DNA from: Anomaloglossus baeobatrachus
Lineage: Eukaryota; Chordata; Amphibia; Anura; Aromobatidae
Direction of reading: 5' to 3'
DNA length: 64,000 nucleotides
NCBI RefSeq assembly: GCF_048569485.1
Contig: NC_134354.1
Coordinates: 508,892,869 to 508,956,868 of the forward strand
Shown here: positions 54,985-64,000 of the stretch, piece by piece
Numbering within the stretch: the first letter of the stretch is position 1
How the letters are laid out: each line of letters starts with the position of its first letter
Program-made: the position numbers and the translations under genes
Notes under the pieces: generated by a model
Told to the model about the DNA's origin: nothing
What the model saw: only the letters and a program-made list of their open reading frames with translations
Databases searched by the model: none

Positions 54985-56234
54985 TGTGGCGCCCCTGAGG
55001 CTTCCGTCGCCACAGAGACATTGCACCCCAGCCAGAGGTGTGATGTCCCATCCTGGGTAAGGAAAGGAGTGAACGCCGATCCACAGGCAAATTCAAACTA
55101 CACCCATTGTTAGGTACACACCAGGGACCAGTGACAGTGGCAGCAACCCTCCCTTCTGCATGCTGGGAGGGGCCGTAAGACCCATCCCTGCTCCCATAGG
55201 GTGGTAGCTTAGCAACTGTGCGGTGGGAGGAGCCACCCGAGAGCAGAGTAGAAAGGAAGGTCAAGAGAGAGAGAGTTTCAGTTTACCTCAGCGAGGAGGG
55301 CAGTGAGGAAGTCTGCGGGAGGCAGAGAAGTGAGAAGTGTGAGTCTGCAGAGAGAGCTGAAAGGAGAAGTGCTCTAGTCAGCCAGGAGCAAGAGAAGAAA
55401 GTGACGCTTCCTGGTGAAGACCCTGGGACTCAGAGGGTCCAGGTGACACCAAGCAGAGAGAAGAAGGGATTCCAGGGCCACAGATAGCTTTTAGGCTCGT
55501 GGCCTGTTCCACAAGAACATCGGTGGAGTGATCAAGCTGCAAACAGGGGACGGTCCCTAGAAACCGGAGGAGGAAAAATCATCTCCAACAGTAAAAACCG
55601 AGGCCCAGGGAAAGCTGCAAGCTGTCCAGGCCACAGCCCACAGCAGAACCTCTAGAAAGGGGGTAAATTACCCACAGGCAAGCCCCTGGCCCGGAGGCTG
55701 TAGTGGAGAGCGAGCCAGGTTCAGCCAACAAGGGCTAGGCTTAAGGAGACAGCTGAAGAAAGCAACACATAGAGGGGTGTACCGGCTTTTACCCCCAGAT
55801 CTACCCAGGATCGGCGGAGGTCCCTGACAGTGGGTCTCAGCAGTCCAGAGGCACCAGTGTGTACCTACCAGGAACTGTGAGTAAACAACTGCACCCTTGG
55901 TGTTTCCTCTGTTATTTCATCTGCATAGACTTCCATCACTGCATAGACAATTACAAGCACCAACAGTGTCCCCGGGGCACCGCTCCACCTGTGGGGAGCA
56001 GGACCATCCAAGCTGCCATTCCATCAGCCCCGGAGGCCCCATACAGCAGTGGTGGCTTAATAGCCGCAAACCACAGGTGGCGTTACGAATAATATAAACT
56101 TTAATCACCCCCAACATTGCAGCCATATTAATTGACCCCACCAGGGTACAGAGTCGGGCCCAGCCACCACTGACGTCCCCCGGACTAGTCCGGCCCGGCA
56201 CCGGGTGTCCCATAGCCCTGGGGTGGGCGAGTCA
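54985..56234 (+). repeat. 3' LTR of second element
   Basis: Starts tgtggcgcccctgagg directly after the purine tract and ends gcgagtca. Confidence 0.85.
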
Positions 56235-56407
56235 ACTACTCTATTAACCCAAAGATGTACGCAACTGACCTTTCTCTCACCCTCCTTGGGCCAACTACTG
56301 ACTCCCTGCAGCTGCTCTGGTCTTTTTTGCTTGGCTGCAACAGTAACATCATAGATAAAGGGAATCAGTCAGCAGGTTTTAGCTATATAATCTGAAGACA
56401 GGTGTAA

Positions 56408-57191
56408 GGCTAGGGCCCTACTTTGCATTTCCACCTGCATTTCTGGTGCTTTTTAGGTCCGTTTTGAGAAGCACCTTTTTCATGCCAAAAGGCATGTGTT
56501 TTGATTTCCCAGCAAAGTCTATGGAAAATGGGGATTTCTAGACCCCACTTTGTGTTTCTAAACGCTGCGTTTAATTTGCATATTTTGTGGCAAAAACCAT
56601 GCGTTCAAAGAAGCAGCATGTCAATTGTTTTTGCCATTTTGGGTGCGTTTTGCTAACATTGAAGTCTATGAGAAATGGCAAAAACCAAGATTTCAGCAAA
56701 TTTCTGCGTTTTACCTGCTTTTCCAGTGCAGAAAACAAGCGTTTTGGACTTCAAAAACTCATGCTTTTTGGACATCAAAATAATGATTTCATATGTCCCT
56801 TTACACACACACAAAGTCCGACAATTAAAAATAAGAATTTTAATAAATTATTGCTATTTTTCCATTTAATATCATATTACCGCTATAATTTCATTAAATT
56901 AATCTATTTTCATTATTTTTCACAAAAATATATTTGTTTCTTTTTTTCCAATTTTTTCATTGAGTTTGACTATTTAAACTTTATTTAGCAGTGTCATGAT
57001 GTTCAAAACGAATCTCTCAAAACGCAGGTGGAAAAGCAGGTAATAAGCGCTGAAAACGCATCTAAAACGCGGTAAATACGCATGCGTTTTCAGCGCTAAA
57101 TTTCTGAAAAAGGCAACTTTGGTCAAATCAATTAAGCCCAAAACGTGCGTTTAGAACTGCAAGTAGATGAACGCAAAGTTGGGCCCTAGCC
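56408..57191. mobile_element. Family B short DNA transposon (GGCTAGGGCCC ends)
   Basis: Left ggctagggccctactttgc and right gcaaagttgggccctagcc are inverted repeats; TAA at 56405-56407 and 57192-57194. The interior is AT-rich with gcgttt / aaacgc blocks at both ends. Non-coding. Confidence 0.78.
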
Positions 57192-57194
57192 TAA

Positions 57195-57777
57195 AGTGGG
57201 CTTTACACGCTGCGACATCGCTAATGCGGAGTCGTTGGGGTCACGGAATTTGTGACGCACATCCGGCCGCATTAGCGATGCCGTTGCGTGTGACACCGAT
57301 AAGCGATTTTGCATTGTTGCAAAACCGTGCAAAATCGCTAATCGGCGACACGGGGGTCCATTCTCAATTATCGTTACTGCAGCAGTAACGAAGTTGTTCC
57401 TCGTTCCTGCAGCAGCACACATCGCTGCGTGTGACGCCGCAGGAGCGAGGAAGCTCTCCTTACCTGCCTCCCGGCCGCTATGAGGAAGGAAGGAGGTGGG
57501 CGGGATGTTACGTCCCGCTCATCTCTGCCCCTCCGCTGCTATTGGGCGGCGGTTCAATGACGTTTCAGTGACGTCGCTGTGACGCCGCACGGATCGCCCC
57601 CTTAGAAAGGAGGCGGTTCGCCGGTCACAGCGACGTCGCCGGACAGGTAAGTATGTGTGATGGCTCTGGGTGATGTTGTGCGGCACGGGCAGCGATATGC
57701 CCGTGTCGCGCAACAGATGGGGGCGGGTACCCACACTAGCGATATCGGGACCGATATCGCAGTGTGTAAAGTAGCCT
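57195..57777. mobile_element. Family A MITE abutting family B
   Basis: agtgggctttacacgctgcgac at the left and cagtgtgtaaagtagcct at the right; TAA at 57192-57194 (shared with the family B element) and 57778-57780 (shared with the next element). Confidence 0.78.
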
Positions 57778-57780
57778 TAA

Positions 57781-58147
57781 GGCTATGTATATCCGCAGGT
57801 AAGTCCGCAGGTTTACCACAGCTGCTCCCTGTAAACTGCAGCTATTCATAGCTGCGGTAAACCTGCGGACATTCATGCGGCTTATCTGAGGAAGTCCTGG
57901 CCTGTATCTCCACAGTGGAGGGCCGGGAATTCCGCAGGTATTTCCGCATAAATAATTGACATGCAGTTACGTGCGGCTGCAGGACATCCGCAGCATATTC
58001 CGCAGCCGCACATTCCGCAGCATGGACACAGACACTCCCCATGTCCAATAGGATAACATGGGGAGTGTTTGTATTTGCTAAAACCTGCAGATTTATGTAG
58101 AAAATCCAGATAAATCCGCAGGTTTTCTGAACCAAAATACGCGGGGT
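57781..58147. mobile_element. Family C element, right end unclear
   Basis: Begins ggctatgtatatccgcagg right after the TAA at 57778-57780. The interior has strong inverted blocks (gcaggtttaccacagctg / cagctattcatagctgcggtaaacctgc). The expected inverted right terminus was not seen. Confidence 0.5.
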
Positions 58148-58764
58148 TAACACAGAGAATTCATCAATGCCTCTCTTGTCAAGGTCTAAGGGGAGGCAGG
58201 GGAGGATGCAAAAAAGAGTATACATATAGCACAGCATGGAATTGTATCTGATTCTTTTTTGAAGTAAAGCATTTCCCTGCCTGTTTTTACATTTTTTTCT
58301 ACCACATAGTAAGAATAATTTGCGATCACATGCTCTAATGTCTGTATACTTTAGTACGACCTCCCCTGCCCAGGAGCTGTGGTATGATCAGACCATGTCC
58401 CTGTACAGTCAGACATGGCCATTACATGGTACACAGCAGGGGCACATATATAAGATTATCAGGAACATTTTTTTTAAAACACATTTGATTGTATAAATTA
58501 TTATTGTTATAAGAGCAATAGATTTAAAACAACTTTAAAATGAACGTTGTTCATGGGAAAACCCCTTTAATGAAAGCCTATTTAAATATACATTAGAATA
58601 TGTCTGAATTGGTTTCTAAAGTATATGTCTGACAGACTTCACAAACGCAATTTGATCCTCTCAATCCCAAGATAACTTTGTCATAGTAAGCAACAAGTTG
58701 ACTGTTGGGCAGAGCCAAAAGATCAATTGGGTCTGACAGTGCAGAGCAAGCAAATAAAAGAAGA
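58148..58764. other. Non-coding stretch
   Basis: No gene or assignable repeat. Confidence 0.5.
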
Positions 58765-58772
58765 GTCAAAAG

Positions 58773-60715
58773 TAATGCTTATCGAATCCGCCAAAATCTG
58801 GGACGGTTCCCTGACGGATTGAAAAATAAATCTGGATCCGCTCCGGATTCCGGTGCCCATATAAGTCTATGGGGACCAGAATCTGGAGATTAAAAATGTT
58901 TGTGTAAGGGATACGGGGATAGGAGCGTGTGCGGTGTACTCACCAGAGGCTGTGTCATGGCAGCAAACTCCTTCCGGGTCACGCTTTTCCCTTCCGGAGC
59001 TGAGAATTCAATATTCATTGTTTTGCGCGCCCACTGACACGTGTAATTGGTTACAGTTAGATGCGCCCCCACCCTGAGTTTAAAAATTGAGGAGAAAGAA
59101 TTGCTGTACAAACGGGATCAACCACCCTGAGTGTCAGCATGTCAGCTGACTGAAACCAATCACATAACAATCAAAAAGACTGCTGGAACACCATTGTAAA
59201 TGTGAACAGGGTGCTATCCAAAAAATACACAATCTATATTAAGTGAAAGCTGCACACCAAATTCAGAGAAATATGAACAAGCATAACTGCTTTATAATAC
59301 ATAAGGAATTAAAAATACAACTAGCCATATGAAAAATGGAAAAAAAAATTAAATGTGACATTGCATAACTGCTGAGGATTATTTGAAAAAAAGAGATATT
59401 TAGCTAATGTATTGATCAATTCATTACTGCCCCATAACCAACTTCACGGTAATCTCTTATTTATGGGGTCCCTAACTAAATTTTACCTCTATATGCGGTT
59501 AAAACCTGCTTGTGTGCATGGGTACCTAACCAAATATTACCTCTATGTGCAGTTGAAACCTGCTGTGTATGGGAAGCCAGGGACCTGGCTATATAGGAAG
59601 TTGAATAGTCATGGCTAAAGGATGGGACTGGGTTCTCGGACAAAAAAAAACTGTATAATAATCAAAAAGACTGCTGGAACACCATGTCGGTCAGTGGGCG
59701 GGGAAAGCAGTGCAATTGTCTGCGCGTCAGTATGGTGAACGTGCATGTCTTTCAGACACACATGTTTGTTCCTGTCAGAAGTGTGCGGCTGTGTCGGTAC
59801 AAGTACTGTGGCTTGTACAAGTCTGACATGACATCAGCCTGCACAGACTGCGCTCTCTGAGCATAACCATGCATGTACACCGAAACACATGCACACTCCT
59901 GTCAGAAGTGTGCGTGGCTGTGTCTGTGATGCGACTTTTTTATTATTTAAATAAATAATCAAAAAAAAACCTGACATGCGGTCCCCCCTAATTTTCATCC
60001 CCCGCCATGATAATGCTGGCTGGGGGCTGGTAGTCTCAGCCCGCAGTCGCCTGGTTTTGCCGCATCTATTAGATGTGACAATCCTGGTGCAATACAGGCT
60101 CTTATCGATTGCCCTGGAGTGGTGGCAATCGGGGTAATAAGGGGTTAATGCTACTAAGCCCTAGGTTAGTAATGGCACAGGCATCTATGAGATACCTGCA
60201 TCACGCTAACCTGTAAATGACAGTAAATAAACACAGAGAAAAATCTTTTATTTAGAATAAGTACAAAACACACACCCTCCTTCAACTCTTTATTAACCCC
60301 CAACACCCTGCAGCTCCAGCGTAATCCACATGAGGTCCCATGCTTCAGCTCTGCTATCTAGCCAGTGGCTGGTAGAGCATGACCGCTGGCTGTGCTGACT
60401 ATGACAGCCGCAATGACTGCATGGTAGGCAGATACTGTCACAGCCTGCAACCAATCACAGATGAGAGGACAGCCGGTGGGCGGGGAAAACACAGAAAGCT
60501 GTGTGTATACGATACACAGTACAGGAAGTGAATGCGCGACCCGGAAGCAGTGTGCCACCATGACACCGAGTCTCGGTAAGTATGAAATGCTGTTTTATTC
60601 CTGTTTTTCTTTATTCTTCAATTATTTTCGCCAGTGCCGGATCCGGATCGTGCAGCCGGAATTCCAGATCCGGCTCCCAGAAATCTTTGAAAATGCACGG
60701 ATCTGCTCAGCCCTA
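58773..60715. mobile_element. Non-autonomous hAT, 1.9 kb
   Basis: The left end taatgcttatcgaatccg and the inverted right end tagggctgagcagatccg pair imperfectly. Flanks GTCAAAAG (58765-58772) and GTCAAGAG (60716-60723) agree at 7 of 8 bases. No transposase is present. An insertion with long direct repeats lies inside. Confidence 0.72.
59195..59659. mobile_element. 465-bp insertion bounded by 26-bp direct repeats
   Basis: The 26-bp sequence beginning aatcaaaaagactgctgg is present at 59169-59194 and 59660-59685 with no difference. The insert ends in an A-run then ctgtataat. It also contains a repeated ~65-bp block (acctctatatgcggttaaaacctgc / acctctatgtgcagttgaaacctgc). It is possibly a SINE-type insertion, but no RNA-derived head was recognised. 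Confidence 0.5.
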
Positions 60716-60723
60716 GTCAAGAG

Positions 60724-61500
60724 GCATCAAATCTGGAAAATAAAAAAAAAAGATAATCTAAAAGGGCAAGGAAATGAACAGTGTCAAACAGAAGTAGGCA
60801 ATATAGGTATATAATAGGCTAGAGGAAGTGTCTGTGTGGACCCTGATAATCACACAAAGACACCTGAGTAGATTTATAATGTAGACTCTGATTATATATT
60901 AAAACATTATTAATCATTAATTAGCACAGTAAAAGGAAGTGAAAAAAGCACTGGATTTCTGCTTTAGTATTGCCATCCAACAGGGATCTAGACCAGGGCA
61001 ATCAGGGCATTACTACCCCTACTAGTGTATGGGGTCCAGTGAGCAGAAGCATAGAGGGGGCCTGGGGTAATTTACTTGACAAAAAAACTAAACATGACAT
61101 ATAATAACAAAAAAATACAGTTGCACTCTGAAATGCTAAAGCATGCAAACGATGAATGTAAGAATATAGATATGCATTACTGCATAAAGGAAATCTAGGA
61201 ACAAATGAGGTATTTAGCATACAAAAATGGCCATTTCATTATCTGCCCAGTAGCCACATCAAGGCATATCTTGTATACTAGGAACCTACACTGAACTGAA
61301 GCTTCTCTCTGTGTTGAAAACCTCCATGTGTTTGAGCAAGTAGGAACCTGCTACTTAAGAATAAATTCACACGTGGCTGATGGGGTGAGGTGCACAGTCA
61401 GAAGGCAACACTCCATAATCTAGTCAAAAAAGCTTTTTGGAAGTGCTGTCAGAGATGTCTGTTTCGGTGACACAACTCCCGACATTGCTCTTTCTGGGCC
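60724..61500. other. Non-coding; dispersed repeat at about 60985-61060
   Basis: 60990-61050 resembles 30020-30075. Otherwise no gene is recognised. Confidence 0.45.
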
Positions 61501-61539
61501 CATGATTGCATCTATGCCACCGTGACATTATGTGTTGTC

Positions 61540-62850
61540 AGCTTTCACCTTGGCTACCAGAAACAGAGTTTCCACAGGTTTCCTATCTCACCACGGCTTA
61601 ATCAGATTGACATGGTAATCCTGGTAGGGCTTTTTTGTATCCAGCTGGTGGATCTTGTAGTTCACCTCACCCAGTTTTTTTCTACCACTTCATAGGTTTA
61701 TTGCCCCTTGGTTAGAAATTTACTCTCCACAGTGGGGATCAATTCAACACCAACACGTGATCACCAGTGCTGAACTGTTTCACCTTTGCAGAGCAATTAT
61801 ATAATCTCGCCTGTGCCCCTAGAAGACTCTCTTTCATGATGGGCATCACCCCTGCTATCTTGTCCTGCAGCTGAGTAACATGCTCAATAACATTGCAGGT
61901 CTCATTTGCTGTGTCTAGGAGACCCTCGATGATGTTAATCATACAAGAGTTCAAAGGGAGATAACCCAGTAGAGACCTGAGGAACTTCTCTGATAGAAAA
62001 CAACAAATATGAATCTCTCCACAAGGCAGTGTATCTGCAGGTGGTACATTGAAGTCTTTGGTTGGGTAATATGCAATGCTTTACACAGTTCTCTGACGAC
62101 TTTGAGAATAAAGGGGGGTCCCTTAGTCCGTTAAGATCTCCTTTGGCAGTCCACTTAGAAAGAAGATGTGGACCAACTCCCGGGCTATATTCTTAGCAGA
62201 AGAATTTCTCAATGGTACTGCCTCTGTGTACCAAGTTGCATAGTACAGAACCACAAACATGTACTGATGCCCACCAGGTGACTCACTTGGTCACTTGGTC
62301 AGACCCACCAGGTGACTAGGTGACATTAGTAATATTGTAATATGGGACCTCTATAACTGGTAATCACACCAGAGGACTTCAAAAGTAGTGCAGTTAGCTA
62401 GCAGGTGGGACAGGATCTACAGTACTTTTAAATCTCTTGGTGACATCCACACCAGTAGAACCACGGAAAGATGTGCTTATGGGATTTATCTATTCCCAGA
62501 TGACCACCTAAGACATGAGAATGGGCCATGTTTAAGACTCTTCACCTATAGGGCCCTTCTGCCAACAGTTCGATTACCTCACCTCTCAGTTGGGTAACCC
62601 AATATAGTAATTCCCAATTTACTACAAAGTAGGGAAACATGCTGTCAGACGCCGACTCCTAGGCAACCCTATTTTTAATCATCACATTTTCAAATGCCGT
62701 CTTTAGCATCAGGTCAATCATTTCAGCAGTCCCAAGGTTCCCCCTAGAAACCACCAGCTCTGGGATGTTAGAATCATTGGACCCTCCTTCTCATCGCCAA
62801 CCAACACACACAGGGGGAATATATCTACCTCTGACTGCAATGAAGTCTCA
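61540..62850 (-). mobile_element. Ty3/gypsy LTR retrotransposon fossil, integrase region
   Basis: On the - strand the zinc-binding, core and C-terminal parts of a Ty3/gypsy integrase can be recognised in order from about 62640 down to 61560. A C-terminal stretch resembles QLQDKIAGVMPIMKESL...FSTGDHVLVL. It is broken at several points and no LTR was identified. Judged old. 62650-62850 may be further polyprotein sequence. Confidence 0.72.
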
Positions 62851-62861
62851 TTATGTGCTAA

Positions 62862-63431
62862 AGGCCACGTTACACGCAATGACGGATCTAACGATATATC
62901 GCCTGGGTCACGGATTCCGTGACGCACATCCGGCATCGTTAGCGACGTCGTTGCGTGTGACAGCAAGGAACGACCGTTAGCGATGGAAAATACTCACCTT
63001 ATCGTCCATCGTTGACATGTCGCTCCTTTTTAAAAAATCATTGATTGTTGAGCACACAGGTTGTTGTGTGCTGCCTCGGGATCAACAATCGCTACGTGTG
63101 ACACCTCGGGAACGACGAACTGCAGCTTACCTGCGGCCGCCTTCAATGTGGAAGGAAGGAGATGGGCGGGATGTTACGTCCCGCTCATCTTTGCCCCTTT
63201 GCTTCTATTGGGAGGCCGCTTAGTGACGCCACTGTGACGCCGCACAAACCGCCCATTTAGAAAGGAGGCGGTTCACTGGCAACAGTGACATCGCTAGGCA
63301 GGTAAGTATGTGTGACGGCTCCAAACGATTTTGTGCGCAATGGGCAGCAATTTGCCTGTGACGCACAAACGACGGGGCGGGTGCTTTCACCAGCGATATT
63401 GCCAGCGATATCGCTGCGTGTAACACCCCCT
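62862..63431. mobile_element. Family A MITE inserted next to the Ty3/gypsy fossil
   Basis: aggccacgttacacgcaatgac at the left and gctgcgtgtaacaccccct at the right, flanked by TAA and TTA. The interior has the gaaggaaggagatgggcgggatgttacgtccc block typical of family A. Confidence 0.72.
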
Positions 63432-63434
63432 TTA

Positions 63435-63645
63435 TTGTCCTTTATCTGACACACTAGGTACCACCCCCTTTTTCCACAAATCCTAAAATAAGGTAAAGTC
63501 CCGCCCTATTATCACTTGGTGCAACAGGTCTTTCAACACTCCGTCCTCATGAGACTGACAACACAGTTTATTTTTATGGTCACAGTGGCAACAGGGTGTT
63601 CACCTCACCAAGTTTTACTTTTCTTGTACTTTACCAGTAGTCACC
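63435..63645. other. Short non-coding gap
   Basis: No feature seen; it may be part of the fossil retroelement. Confidence 0.4.
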
Positions 63646-63648
63646 TAA

Positions 63649-64000
63649 AGCCTGCTTGACACCTTGCAATTAAGCATACGATATCGTATGCGATCGTACC
63701 CGCCCCCATCGTATGTGCGGCACGTTCAATTTGTTGAACGTGTCGCACAAACGAATAACCCCCCGTCACATGTACTTACCCGTCCATACGACCTCGATGT
63801 GGGCGGTGAAAATCCACTTCCTGGAATGGGAGGGACGTTCGGCGTCACATCGACGTCACGCGGCAGCCGGCCAATAGAAGTGGAGGGGCGGAGATGAGCG
63901 GGACGTAAACATCCCGCCTACCTACTTCCTTCCACATTGCCAGCGGGAGCCGCAGGACGTAGGTAAGATCTGTTCATCGTTTCCGGGGTGTCACACACTG
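63649..64000. mobile_element. Family A MITE, cut by the window edge
   Basis: Begins agcctgcttgacaccttgc after TAA (63646-63648). The interior matches the 8179-8748 copy (cgatcgtacccgcccccatcgt..gtgcg). The right end is outside the window. Confidence 0.68.

Larger units (their letters stand above)
52338..56234 (+). mobile_element. Second non-autonomous LTR element, 3.9 kb
   Basis: LTRs of about 1.25 kb (52338-53596 and 54985-56234) enclose a 1.39-kb internal region. A primer-binding site TGGCGTCACAAACAGGAT (53601-53618) follows the 5' LTR, and a purine tract gtgggggag precedes the 3' LTR. The LTRs differ by a few per cent with small indels, so it is older than the array to its left. No polymerase is present. 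A clear target duplication was not found. As a non-autonomous element it looks structurally complete. Confidence 0.85.

Noticed and set aside
53279-56213. Frames of 98 codons at 53279-53575 and 55917-56213
   Set aside because: Identical position in both LTRs of the second LTR element; part of LTR sequence.

Overview
The window is vertebrate nuclear DNA, most likely from an anuran amphibian (inference). It holds one clear host gene, a Toll-like receptor 8 coding exon (32079-35210, + strand), in a region built almost entirely of nested transposable elements. The repeat mix (CR1-type LINE, Penelope-like element, hAT and TWA-target DNA transposons, LTR elements) fits a large, transposon-rich frog genome. 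No second host gene was recognised. In particular no TLR7 paralogue lies within about 32 kb upstream or 29 kb downstream.

Layout. 1-3.8 kb: CR1-clade LINE on the - strand with nearly complete ORF1 (esterase) and ORF2 (endonuclease-RT), running off the left edge. 5.5-9.4 kb: minisatellite, a possible hammerhead-ribozyme relic and short non-autonomous DNA transposons. 9.40-23.01 kb: a 13.6-kb hAT element with a perfect 8-bp target duplication (GTGGTAAC), containing an old LTR piece, a Penelope-like element inserted in that LTR, a 132-bp satellite that has co-amplified a MITE, and a decayed BED/hAT transposase. 24.0-25.6 kb: dead Tc1-like transposon. 25.7-30.0 kb: a hAT inside another hAT, with a large palindrome and a tRNA-like relic. 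30.6-31.9 kb: a third hAT, ending 162 bp before the TLR8 exon. 32.1-35.2 kb: TLR8. 35.6-43.4 kb: fold-back element and many short TWA-target elements.

43.4-52.2 kb holds an LTR-internal-LTR-internal-LTR array (3826-bp period, flanked by 4-bp TCAC repeats). Each internal region carries an intact 674-codon ORF on the - strand with an Ala/Pro/Thr/Gln-rich repeat region and a C-terminal cold-shock-like domain. There is no polymerase gene. A second non-autonomous LTR element (52.3-56.2 kb) has the same primer-binding site and a related Ala/Pro-rich ORF. 56.4-58.1 kb is a chain of three short elements abutting through shared TAA triplets. 58.8-60.7 kb is a fourth hAT, and 61.5-62.85 kb is a broken Ty3/gypsy integrase fossil followed by two more MITEs.

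The most unusual items are the cold-shock domain inside an LTR element, the hammerhead-ribozyme folds in the inverted arms of the Penelope-like element, the satellite/MITE co-amplification inside a hAT, and the TAA-sharing MITE chain. All family assignments come from reading motifs by eye; no database search was run.
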